Of a stretch of 64,000 nucleotides of DNA, positions 34,101 through 41,019 are shown piece by piece (within the stretch, counting starts at the first letter, position 1; the number at the start of each line of letters is the position of its first letter). The DNA is from a virus. The notes under the pieces were generated by a model. It saw only the letters and a program-made list of their open reading frames with translations. It did no database searches and was not told the DNA's origin. The stretch is taken from positions 1 through 64,000 of the IMG/VR virus record IMGVR_UViG_3300030101_002968, one strand, 5' to 3'. A program made the position numbers and the translations under genes.

Positions 34101-35460
34101 ATATATGGCCAGCTAATAAATCTGTAGATTTAGTTATTTTTGGATATCTAACAGATCCAGAACCAGTACCGTCATAAGAATATGTTTTTGTACCAGAGTT
34201 GTAAGACCAACCAGAGCCATACTGTAATTGATTTGTACCGCTAGTAGCATCAGACCCTGTTAAAGTAATATCAAAACCAGTTCCATCGTTTAGTATACCA
34301 CCGTCTTTTAATAAATTTCCATTATTATCTATATAATTATCTGACGAAGTGCCAATAGGTTTTTTTAATATATTATTGCTAGAGTCTTTGTATGCCCAAA
34401 AATAACTATTGTTAAAAGGTGTTGACCAATGAAATATTCTAACTTTTGTTCCATCTGCAGGACTTGTTACTATAGTTTTAGCATTAACAGTAATAGTATG
34501 GTTTAGCCAGTCAACAGTTTTTACAGTGTGATATCTAACAGGTTCAGTATATGTACCAGATCCGTTTTCACTAATAGCAACTACCATGCCAGGTTCTACG
34601 GCTCTCCATTTTTTATAATCATTACCTGTTGTAAACCCTGTCGTGTCAAAAGAAATTATGTTACAACCATCGTCATCAACAAAGTTGTTACAAACTCTTT
34701 CTATAAAATCATCTTCTGTTAAATTGTATATTGAAGCGCTACCAGCTGTAGTTGCAAATATATTTTTAGATAAAAAGTCTTGTGATTCTGCTTGATCGAT
34801 TGTAGTTCTAGATCCTTTTACGTAAGTAGTATTACCCTTAGTGTGAGAAACACCTTTTACGTTACCTTCTCTTGTAGTATTAGAAAGACTAATTTTAGGT
34901 GCGTTTAGAGGATATTTTTTTATAACAGTAATTAATTCTTCATAAACATTGTTAGTATATGTACCGTCACTGTTTTGATATTTAGTAGTAGTAGAAAAAT
35001 CAGTAGAACCATTTTTCATTCTACTAATATTTATTTTTTTAGGTTCAGAGCTATTGTCTGTAAAAAACAAAAAGTCATCTATAACATTAACACCTGTTAT
35101 TAGGTTTTCTGCACTAAAGTTTAAAAAAGAATTATCATTTAGTTTGTTAGTGTCAACAAGTATTGGAACAACTTCGTTTGTAATAGGATTATACTCTGCT
35201 ATAATATCTTTTGAAGTATCTGACACAAACCATATAATAGTTTCTTTTTGTTTGTCAACAACAGAGCCTATACACGTGCCACCGCCGATAGCAGATTTAA
35301 CTACATTACCGTAAGCGTTTTGTGCAGAGCCAGCATCGCTAGACTCTGAAAAAGATACGTCAACATTTAGTGCATTTCTATACTCTCCATTAGGTATTAA
35401 TCTTTCATCAAGATCTTTGTTCATTCTACCTGCATGGAACACATTTTTTAATTCCGGCAT
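28192..35460 (-). CDS. Giant (2422-aa) tail nozzle/stabilisation-like protein with carbohydrate-binding-like modules
   Basis: The N-terminus MPELKNVFHAGRMNKDLDER and the following LIPNGEYRNALNV are characteristic of phage stabilisation/tail proteins of the P22 gp10/T7 gp12 kind, with beta-propeller-like repeats further on (YRYKYIDNEYSAISPFTEV, YGISQNPESFASYGYR). Two beta-sandwich modules look inserted: about residues 405-540 and 610-760, the second opening NGDFSDLTTWH and closing WAGAIDNVSVKK, as in CBM4/9-like domains. Family members are usually 400-900 residues, so this is greatly enlarged. It would form the nozzle and contribute glycan contacts. The C-terminus is Thr/Ser-rich beta sequence. 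Confidence 0.75.
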   Translation of the reverse strand: MPELKNVFHAGRMNKDLDERLIPNGEYRNALNVDVSFSESSDAGSAQNAYGNVVKSAIGGGTCIGSVVDKQKETIIWFVSDTSKDIIAEYNPITNEVVPILVDTNKLNDNSFLNFSAENLITGVNVIDDFLFFTDNSSEPKKINISRMKNGSTDFSTTTKYQNSDGTYTNNVYEELITVIKKYPLNAPKISLSNTTREGNVKGVSHTKGNTTYVKGSRTTIDQAESQDFLSKNIFATTAGSASIYNLTEDDFIERVCNNFVDDDGCNIISFDTTGFTTGNDYKKWRAVEPGMVVAISENGSGTYTEPVRYHTVKTVDWLNHTITVNAKTIVTSPADGTKVRIFHWSTPFNNSYFWAYKDSSNNILKKPIGTSSDNYIDNNGNLLKDGGILNDGTGFDITLTGSDATSGTNQLQYGSGWSYNSGTKTYSYDGTGSGSVRYPKITKSTDLLAGHIYRMEVTITVTTAGTIGFLSKNSNLNQTTFNGLNGREARVFDVGTHEISITWKQAVSGNDGMLALFAQDNTVGTVKINEINCLTKPRPIKIQPIQFYGGTNYEVNDIIKLQAEDVNAISFDSDKFVDITLKLTEKVQVRNNKVIPTTNDVVTSASLVGNEKIANGDFSDLTTWHTGTTGTTDIGTSAAAFFVSSGTLTSTSSAQGYVRNVLAEALVAGEYYKLTYTVTTASSGSSGNQGRLHLILATNDLQTANDSDYGHSNHLLLPTHATGTYNVYFKQRSHNSNSELMFFNDTDWAGAIDNVSVKKIEPTEVACGTIGTGTNRQMFEAEILSIDDSIIDNVNSLKFVSKRVQPDAIYEKEFARFSYRYKYIDNEYSAISPFTEVAFIPKNDEGYNYDSKLGYNKSMVNDLRKVTLSGIKEMPEDVKSIDLLYKKSNSTNVYILRTIEGSELDDLKSNDEIIITSEEIKSLLPENQMLRPYDNVPRKAKAQEITGNRLLYGNYLQQYNYFNTPVKFKVSLNSSEIGDVPLKSLKSIRDYQVGVVFLDNYGRQSPVFTNETGIIKLDQKKSETQNSIQCSLLSSPPSWATHFKYYIKDSSNEFYNLAMDRFYSDTEDENVWISFPSSEINKINENDYIAIKKEHDTENAVDVPAGSTIKYKVIDKKAEVPTHLRFKMEEVGSSTSSVTFSAGNVVDSSDSNSTINAKYLKQIYKYPTKGSSTFLISAFDLRVDTELLEEFNSYITNTGVWYDIDNRFFEIKSTLNGTVSKKYELTEIYKKTAVEKITGTTAQGVTSKGNVCVLISNTANTTTASVNFFNNGSTSQSDGTNVSAGIQVVKKGMRLVDNENSLTYKGKVIVVASVNTSNSSLVLSESISQVHNDELFFKDAVDMFYFKTKKPFGDDIRFIGDSPQATRIELLDIDPNSYNATNTVLPNPQDLKLQCNFYKQTTDDYGEEFKGKFFIQIKRDGFINEFIYKTQDSINTFKSRDSARLFYAQTWLLDQGNSDTIIPDTNLTTSTDYIRQLLDINAIPQTLYTAKNGGTSSAWRQSRQNFGLFDGVNTRRIAGTKNGNGLCLNPETLGGVAYAATLSVNGANTRVKFGGTTRGVLNSSVYSQDMINGYSMKEINYDDPSNSGGATNPIICIDQSVGFKYNPKSVGRFLPYVGDGWQLGRTNCTFKITGINSFAKTKGNLGILYNFYLYLTTVGQTFRFPNDPTNTVYTIRKSVVCPAKNSVVVKDNGGIVNTGVDDTSASFGPGKGKYYEHALVIDIQLDKGIVWSPLEETSNQSVAAITPLELSSNLYTSGKTFSSAEQKSNKEKTATSNSATFSACEIDFGEATISSDTPAVFEVLPKEKVDLNLFYETPLTRLIIRSGMSVKTSYRTADGDNPLANNAVIIKAKSNSKNKLDLFQIDTQHVLKTIPAGETITVFKKDQNNNVIYSQDIVLEKDILPHGNVGVTRSSGIMITDGLINNTVDVNKATLNYYNCFAFGNGVESNRIFDDFNAVTIDKGPRVSTILDTDYKEERKINGLIYSGIYNSKSSFNNLNQFIQGEKITKDLNPDYGSVQKLFTRNTNVIVLCEDKVLKVLASKDALFNADGNPQLTATNKVLGQVVPFVGEYGISQNPESFASYGYRCYFADKKRGAILRLSGDGITNIAEKGMSKFFRDNLDNSLEVKGSYDSLKDHYNVTLNNQTLSFTEKVNGWTSFKSFIPEDGISYSNSYFTFKLGEIYMHGENLTRNNFYGDQYDSTIDLVFNTEPDSVKTFKTITYEGDTGWVAETIKTDKESGSVPVFVEKEGKYFNFIQGAKINNDIDLLKTQALNVQGIGSPSAVNYNSNTSAAQHVVTAIDIAANKDPKKWIINNSASDTLSTSNTIKFYKEQGASITHNAVFYVHPQTVKGVPWKLDPNDFTFSYAESISNFNGTVTTALQTNGSIAVTIAISSSSFPTSRTTSTLTITAASAYQEQI

Positions 35461-35463
35461 GTA

Positions 35464-36585
35464 TTAGTGTTTTATTTGTTTTGATTTACCTCTCATTACA
35501 GACGTTAACTCTTCTGCTTTTAAATTTGACAGTCTTAATTTAGCTGTTCTTATAGCAGCACGTCTTTCTTTTTTATATCTAGCTACTAAAAACTCTGGTA
35601 TATTAATTTTAGTTGCTAATATAGCGTGAGCAATATGTTTATATATAGCTTCTTCAGCAAACTTATGTACTATCATTTCAGCATCAGTACCTAAACCATC
35701 ACTTATATACTGTAATACAACAACCTTGTTTGTTAAATTTGATGAAAAATGTATTTTACCAGTATTATAATCTATAAAATAATCACCGTTAATACTTGCT
35801 AAAGAAGTGTCCATACCATATCTTCTTCCTTCGTTAATATCGTGTATATCTGTATCATATTCTGGATCATTGTTATTTCTTAAATGATCATCGTTAGCTT
35901 CTCTTCTTGTTAGCGTTGTTGACTTAGGATTAGATAAATAAGTACCATCGTTATTAAATATGTACTCATAATCTTCATCTTGTGATAATTCAGTTGGATT
36001 ACCAGTGTGTTTTGTAGGAACTAAAGGCCTAAAAACACCAGCGTTGTCTACCCACATTATTTTTACATAATTTACATAATCAGGTGGTAACTCCATGACA
36101 AGTGTAGGTGGTACTTCTAGCTCTTGACTTTTTGTAGACCTAAACGTGTCATAACTAAATTCTTGTATTCCTCTTTTTGCGTGAAACACAACGTCTGTTC
36201 TTTTGGCTCTGTTTATTATTTTATCTTCACCCGTGTAACCAACAATAAAGTTATTAACTAAATCTTCTAGTTTTATATACTGATAATTACCTAAATTTGG
36301 ATTTGTTATTATAACCTCAACACTTACACCTACCGGTATGTTTGTATTTAATACTAAAACACCTGTAGAAGCTGTATAACTTGTTATTGCAACACTGTGA
36401 ACAGCTATTAAAGCTCTTGACGTACTAGTAACACCATTTACCGTACCTGTTATATAAACGTTAAACAAACTGCTTGACGTAGGTAATGTTGGAAAATCTA
36501 ATGTAAATGTATTTGTTGGTGAACCAGTTACTGTAAATGAATTTAACCCGTGATATTGTTCTTGTGTTCCTTTAAATAATCCCAT
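35464..36585 (-). CDS. Tail/adaptor structural protein (373 aa)
   Basis: A 373-residue protein. The N-terminal 110 residues are a beta module (NTFTLDFPTLP, TVNGVTSTSRALIAV). The rest, with INRAKRTDVVFHAKRGIQEF and VMELPPDYVNYVKIMWVD, is the type found in head-tail or tail adaptor proteins of marine podoviruses. The C-terminus is basic and helical. It lies between the ring-like protein and the nozzle-like protein. Confidence 0.65.
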   Translation of the reverse strand: MGLFKGTQEQYHGLNSFTVTGSPTNTFTLDFPTLPTSSSLFNVYITGTVNGVTSTSRALIAVHSVAITSYTASTGVLVLNTNIPVGVSVEVIITNPNLGNYQYIKLEDLVNNFIVGYTGEDKIINRAKRTDVVFHAKRGIQEFSYDTFRSTKSQELEVPPTLVMELPPDYVNYVKIMWVDNAGVFRPLVPTKHTGNPTELSQDEDYEYIFNNDGTYLSNPKSTTLTRREANDDHLRNNNDPEYDTDIHDINEGRRYGMDTSLASINGDYFIDYNTGKIHFSSNLTNKVVVLQYISDGLGTDAEMIVHKFAEEAIYKHIAHAILATKINIPEFLVARYKKERRAAIRTAKLRLSNLKAEELTSVMRGKSKQIKH

Positions 36586-36588
36586 GTG

Positions 36589-37311
36589 TTATTGTTTTTC
36601 TTGTTGAACTTGTTTAACTTCTTCTTGAGTTGCAATTTGATATAACTGCGGATCTTCTATTGAAACACCAGCTAAAGCTAATATTTTTAATACTAATAAA
36701 GTTTCTTCTGACTCGTGTAGCTGAGGATTTGTTGAAGCGCCAGAGTTATATAACGCTGTACCTCCTACAGTTTCAAATCCCCACACAATATCTGTTGGCC
36801 TACAAACATAGTTACAAGTTACATTGTTAACCGTGTAAGTAGATGGTGGAGAAGATGGAAAAACCTTTATAGTTGTGTCTGTTTTTCTTGTGTAAACAGG
36901 GTAATCGCCAGAAGGTTGTGCTAGCGGCGATCTTTCCATATATACTAATTCTTTTTTATTTATTTGCTGTACTTCAACATCATAAGCCCCTGTTGGCGCG
37001 TAAAACACAGTTCCTAGTCTATAAACGTCAGTAGGTAGTGTTAAAGTATTACCATTAACAGCTGACATTGCTACTCTGTATTTTTCAAATGGACTAATTT
37101 TTTCTTCTAATAAACTAACCATGTTAGAATATTCTGTGTCGTTTGCTAATCGTCTGTCAAATTGATTTAAATCGTAGAAGTATTGCTCAAATATATCCAT
37201 TTGCGCTTGGTTTGCAAATAAATTAAATTCTTGAGGTGTAATATAGCCTCTTTGTTCTTTATTAGCGATTGCTAATACTCTTTGATGTACTGTATCTATG
37301 TTTATAGCCAT
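36589..37311 (-). CDS. Head-tail adaptor-like protein (240 aa)
   Basis: A 240-residue protein starting MAINIDTVHQRVLAIANKEQ, with EFNLFANQAQMDIFEQYFYD, a helix pattern of head-tail adaptor/ring proteins, followed by a beta part (LTLPTDVYRLGTVFYAP). It starts a new block after an intergenic terminator (37361-37391), and its upstream gap (37326-37358) carries the direct repeat ACTAGTAA twice, 25 bases apart. A gp4/gp11-like adaptor role is inferred from order. Confidence 0.65.
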   Translation of the reverse strand: MAINIDTVHQRVLAIANKEQRGYITPQEFNLFANQAQMDIFEQYFYDLNQFDRRLANDTEYSNMVSLLEEKISPFEKYRVAMSAVNGNTLTLPTDVYRLGTVFYAPTGAYDVEVQQINKKELVYMERSPLAQPSGDYPVYTRKTDTTIKVFPSSPPSTYTVNNVTCNYVCRPTDIVWGFETVGGTALYNSGASTNPQLHESEETLLVLKILALAGVSIEDPQLYQIATQEEVKQVQQEKQ

Positions 37312-37325
37312 ATTATTTGTTTATA

Positions 37326-37358
37326 ACTAGTAATATAGTCACTCAATACTACTAGTAA
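37326..37358. repeat. Direct repeat ACTAGTAA x2
   Basis: Two copies of ACTAGTAA (37326-37333 and 37351-37358) lie in the gap between a terminator and the start of the adaptor gene. The spacing (25 bases, about 2.4 helical turns) could suit a protein-binding or promoter element, but two copies of an 8-mer in AT-rich DNA may be chance. Confidence 0.3.
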
Positions 37359-37360
37359 GT

Positions 37361-37391
37361 TAAAAAATAGCCACCCTAAAAAGAGTGGCTA
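37361..37391 (-). terminator. Rho-independent terminator after the 267-aa gene
   Basis: Read on the - strand, TAGCCACTC, a loop of six (TTTTTA), and GGGTGGCTA form a 9-bp stem with one G-U pair, followed by TTTTTT. It lies 11 bases after the stop of the 37403-38206 gene, within the structural operon, so it would partly separate capsid from tail genes. Confidence 0.8.
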
Positions 37392-37402
37392 CTTTCATTA
37401 GG

Positions 37403-38206
37403 TTAGCTTAGTTGCTTTTCTATATTTTGTAGAATCTCCATACCTTCGTCAGTTTTAAACCAAGCGGCTAAAGCTGAGTAAGGATGCTCATCAAAAGGCA
37501 CGTTCATTAACTTTCTTTTGTTTGATCCCCAAGTAAACACTCTTTGATCTCCAGATAAATTAATAATACCTTGTTCAACTGCTTTTATACCCATATTTCT
37601 AAGATGTACGTTGTCGTCTTTTGCTAATTCTAAAAACAACTTAGGTTGTTCTTTAGCAAATAATAGCAAGTCTCTTTTAAGTTCCTTAGAACTCATCTTA
37701 GACACCTTAGAACCTATCTCTACACGCATAATTGCTTCAGCTATATCTATATCTAAAGATCTTGCCATAACCATTGCGTCTAACTCTAGTTCTAAATCAG
37801 CAACTTCGTCAACAGCTTCTTTTACGTTGTCAACTTCGTAATATAAAACATCTCTGCTAGGGTGATAAATAGATAAAAACTTTTGTAACATTACGTTTTC
37901 TCTTTTAACGTATAAAACGCCATCTCTAAAAACTATATGTGACAACCGTCTGTCATTATTCATTTCATCTACAAAAGGTGTGTTTTGATTTTCGCAGTAT
38001 TGTATTGCTCTTGAATAACCTGCGTCTTCATCAAAATACATCATGTTTTTTGATTTTAAAGTAAATGTTAGTGGTGATAAACCGTTTTTTAAAACATAAG
38101 TTCTATCTTTTAAATCCCACTTTTTTTCTTTTGGTTTTACAACCTTTTCTACATGCTCATCACCAGGATCTCCTTGGTATGAGACTTTTTCTTGTTTTTT
38201 TGCCAT
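37403..38206 (-). CDS. Putative virion/head protein (267 aa)
   Basis: A 267-residue, highly charged protein. Residues 1-40 are Lys/Glu-rich (MAKKQEKVSYQGDPGDEHVE), the middle has YVLKNGLSPLTFTL and DVLYYEVDNVKEAVDEVADL, and the C-terminus is helical. I do not recognise a characterised family. It is a single-gene unit bounded by terminators on both sides, next to the major capsid gene, so a high-copy head protein is plausible. Confidence 0.6.
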   Translation of the reverse strand: MAKKQEKVSYQGDPGDEHVEKVVKPKEKKWDLKDRTYVLKNGLSPLTFTLKSKNMMYFDEDAGYSRAIQYCENQNTPFVDEMNNDRRLSHIVFRDGVLYVKRENVMLQKFLSIYHPSRDVLYYEVDNVKEAVDEVADLELELDAMVMARSLDIDIAEAIMRVEIGSKVSKMSSKELKRDLLLFAKEQPKLFLELAKDDNVHLRNMGIKAVEQGIINLSGDQRVFTWGSNKRKLMNVPFDEHPYSALAAWFKTDEGMEILQNIEKQLS

Positions 38207-38230
38207 AATAATATATAATATAAGTTAATA

Positions 38231-38264
38231 AAAAGAAAAGGAGAGGAGTTAACCTCCCCTTTTC
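38231..38264 (-). terminator. Rho-independent terminator after the major capsid gene
   Basis: On the - strand AAAAGGGGAGG (38253-38263) pairs with CCTCTCCTTTT (38236-38246) with one G-U pair around a 6-base loop, then CTTTTT. It lies 17 bases after the capsid stop. Such a terminator lets the capsid message be made in excess of the downstream tail genes. Confidence 0.82.
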
Positions 38265-38280
38265 AATAATAAAGTTACGA

Positions 38281-39777
38281 TTAACCCTTCAATAACATGA
38301 AGTTGTTAGCCGCTTGAACTACTAAGCATCTTTCAGATAAGTAGTTAACTTGCATTGCATCTAAGTCAGAAGTAATGTTACCACCAACAGATCCAGTGAT
38401 CCAAGTTTTCATCTTTCTGTTTTCGCTTTGTGAAGCTCTGTATCTAACATGTAAGAAAGGTCTCTTCATGTTTCTTCCCATAGTTTCATCGTAAACAGAT
38501 GATACACCAGCAGGAATAAGAGCACCTTCAATCTTATTGTTTTTAGCAGAAGCAGCAATACTACCATACATTTGAGTATCGTTTAAGTATTTCCAGTCAG
38601 TTTTGTAGAAGTCATAAGAACCTCTTCTGAAACCAGAGAAACCTAAATTTAACGCCATGTCAGCAGAATTGTCAAACACACCAAAACCAGCAGAAGCAGC
38701 ATAACCAGCACCGATGTTACCAAGAGTATCATCTAAGTTGATATTTTGCGCTCTGTTTAAGTAAAGCATGTTTTCTTCAATAGCACCTTGACTATCTAAA
38801 GTAGTTAATATGTTGTCTATAGTACCCATGTTGTCAGTAAACATATCTGTTACTGAACTTGCAACAAAAGTATCGTTTAAAACGTGACCTCTGTCTTCAA
38901 TAGCAGCAAACATACCTTCAGTACCAGCAGGAACTGCAGCGTTTGCAGCACTAGCTTTTTCAACAGCTTCAAGCATTGACATTTCTAAGTAATCGTTAAA
39001 ACGAGCTCTAGTGTCACCTTCAGCTTTTAAGTACCATAAGTAACCTGATTGACCTTCTTCGCCAGTAACTTCTACCCAACCAATTTGTGCAGCATCAGAT
39101 CCAGATACTTGAAATCTATCTCTAATGATGATTGGCTTGTTAGTAAAAGACTTAAAAGATGGAGTTAAAGCACCTCTATCTAAAGAAGTTCCTTTCGCAT
39201 GCTCAGAACCATATATTAGTAACGTAAACGTTGTGTTATCGTTACAAGTAATGTTTCCAGTAGCAGTTGAAGCTAAACCTGCTTGAGTATAAGGCTTAAC
39301 AGTACAAGCTTTCTTGTCGTTTGTTCCAGAACCATCTGAATCTACATCAACAGCAGTTACAATACACTTGATTTGATCACCTGCAACAGCTTGTGTTGCA
39401 CCTGAACCACCTGAAACAGTTGCTACAGTAAGTATTACAGTGTCAAATTTTCTAACTAAGTTTGCTTCAGCAGCATCGTCAAAAATAAGCATATCTTCAG
39501 ATGCATCACATGTTACATCTGGAATTGATATATGTAGTCTACCTTGTTCTGACCAGACTACTTGATCAGAAGCCATTGCTTCTTCAGCTCCGACTTTTGC
39601 TAAAAATCCTGATAACATTCTGTTACCATATCTTTCTACCTCAGCTTCGTAAAGCTCTGGTAAATATTGTTGCGCCCAGCCCGTGCTAAAATCTAGATAT
39701 GAACTAGATAATGTTTGTTGAACTGGAGCTGGAACCGGTGATATACTCGGTCCCGCGCTAGGAGTTACGCTTGCCAT
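38281..39777 (-). CDS. Major capsid protein
   Basis: A 498-residue protein in the canonical slot: directly after a scaffold-like gene and portal, and followed by a strong terminator. The N-terminal Pro/Ser-rich arm (MASVTPSAGPSISPVPAPVQ) precedes a conserved-looking helix with LPELYEAEVERYGNRMLSGF. An RFQVSGSDAAQIGWVEVTGE segment and a folded mixed alpha/beta body follow, consistent with an HK97-type shell protein of the Bacteroidetes-podovirus kind. Only composition, size and synteny support the fold call. Confidence 0.82.
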   Translation of the reverse strand: MASVTPSAGPSISPVPAPVQQTLSSSYLDFSTGWAQQYLPELYEAEVERYGNRMLSGFLAKVGAEEAMASDQVVWSEQGRLHISIPDVTCDASEDMLIFDDAAEANLVRKFDTVILTVATVSGGSGATQAVAGDQIKCIVTAVDVDSDGSGTNDKKACTVKPYTQAGLASTATGNITCNDNTTFTLLIYGSEHAKGTSLDRGALTPSFKSFTNKPIIIRDRFQVSGSDAAQIGWVEVTGEEGQSGYLWYLKAEGDTRARFNDYLEMSMLEAVEKASAANAAVPAGTEGMFAAIEDRGHVLNDTFVASSVTDMFTDNMGTIDNILTTLDSQGAIEENMLYLNRAQNINLDDTLGNIGAGYAASAGFGVFDNSADMALNLGFSGFRRGSYDFYKTDWKYLNDTQMYGSIAASAKNNKIEGALIPAGVSSVYDETMGRNMKRPFLHVRYRASQSENRKMKTWITGSVGGNITSDLDAMQVNYLSERCLVVQAANNFMLLKG

Positions 39778-39803
39778 AATTTCTAATTTTTTTAATTAAT
39801 AAT

Positions 39804-40994
39804 TTACTTTTTTAGTTTTAATTTAAAACTCGAAGAATTATCACCTAACACTTTGTATTTAAAGCCAGTTTTTTCGTCTCCATAAGACTGTCTTGGACTC
39901 ATGTCTACGTTTTTTGCTTTACTAACACTTTCTTTTATAGCATCAGCTTTGCCTTGCTCGTAAAAATGTTGTGCAATAGCATCTGAGTTCATAGCAGTAA
40001 AAAGAGATTTATGATAACCTTTAGCATCTGACATTTCATTTTTTTCATTCAAGAACTTCTTGACAAAATTATTAATGTCGCTTTGTGTTTGTTTAACCTC
40101 GCTAGCATTGTTAACATTAAACCTATAAGTTTTATCACCAACGTTATATTCAAATCCTTTGAAATCGTTGTTAAATAAACCTTCGGTTTTTTTGTCAAAA
40201 ATACTTTTTTGTTGCAATTGAACTTTTTTGTTTTGCTCCGAGTTTTTGTTGTATTCGTTATAGAAATTAATAGCTTCCTTTTGGTCGGAAGTCAACTTAC
40301 TCCCAGCCTTAATTTCTTCGTAATACGAGGACTTTAGCCCGTCCATGTGGCGTCTAGCGTCAGCAACTTGCTCTTTAAACGCTAATTTTTTTCTTTTTAT
40401 TTCTCTATCAGTAGCCTCTTCTTCATCATAAGAAAATCTATCTTCAATAAGAAAATCTATTTCTTCATTATTTAAATGACCTTTAGTTTGTTTATAATAT
40501 TCTTTTAAAACTAAATTGTCATCTAATTTACTGTAATCTTGATTTAACTTTACATAATCTGTTAAATCACCACCTGTTTTATCCATAAAGTCGATTAACT
40601 TTTGTATATTTTCAGGTAAAGGTTTACCAGTTTCTTTAGCCTCAGCTATAGCGTCTTTAGTTTCTTCAACTAATTCTTCTACTTTTTCTTCTACTTTTTG
40701 CTCAGTTATCTCTTCTAATACTGGGGCTTCTTGTGCTTCGGCTTCCGGTTGTACTTCTTTTTGTTCTTGTGCGGTCCCGGTGTCCTCGGGTTTAACATCC
40801 TCAAGGACTCTTGTTTCGTCAGCACTATCGTTTGTAGTTTCATTTTCTTTAACTTGCTCTACTGGTTCTTCTTTTTTTGATAAATCTAATTTTATAGGAC
40901 CATCGTCCTTAACTATTTTTGGCATTTTAATTTTAAGTTTGCCTTCTTCTTTAGGTTGTGTAGTTTCTTCAACTACTTCTTTGTTTTCTTCCAT
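39804..40994 (-). CDS. Scaffolding-like acidic coiled-coil protein
   Basis: A 396-residue protein, very rich in Glu, Lys, Val and Gln in the first 150 residues, e.g. AQEAPVLEEITEQKVEEKVE, then helical and charged, with a basic short C-terminus (SSSFKLKLKK). Acidic, helical, low-complexity proteins between portal and capsid genes are usually scaffolds or capsid assembly proteins. No protease is visible nearby. The C-terminal Lys patch could bind the capsid protein. Confidence 0.75.
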   Translation of the reverse strand: MEENKEVVEETTQPKEEGKLKIKMPKIVKDDGPIKLDLSKKEEPVEQVKENETTNDSADETRVLEDVKPEDTGTAQEQKEVQPEAEAQEAPVLEEITEQKVEEKVEELVEETKDAIAEAKETGKPLPENIQKLIDFMDKTGGDLTDYVKLNQDYSKLDDNLVLKEYYKQTKGHLNNEEIDFLIEDRFSYDEEEATDREIKRKKLAFKEQVADARRHMDGLKSSYYEEIKAGSKLTSDQKEAINFYNEYNKNSEQNKKVQLQQKSIFDKKTEGLFNNDFKGFEYNVGDKTYRFNVNNASEVKQTQSDINNFVKKFLNEKNEMSDAKGYHKSLFTAMNSDAIAQHFYEQGKADAIKESVSKAKNVDMSPRQSYGDEKTGFKYKVLGDNSSSFKLKLKK

Positions 40995-41019
40995 AATAAA
41001 ATATAATAATTAATAATTT

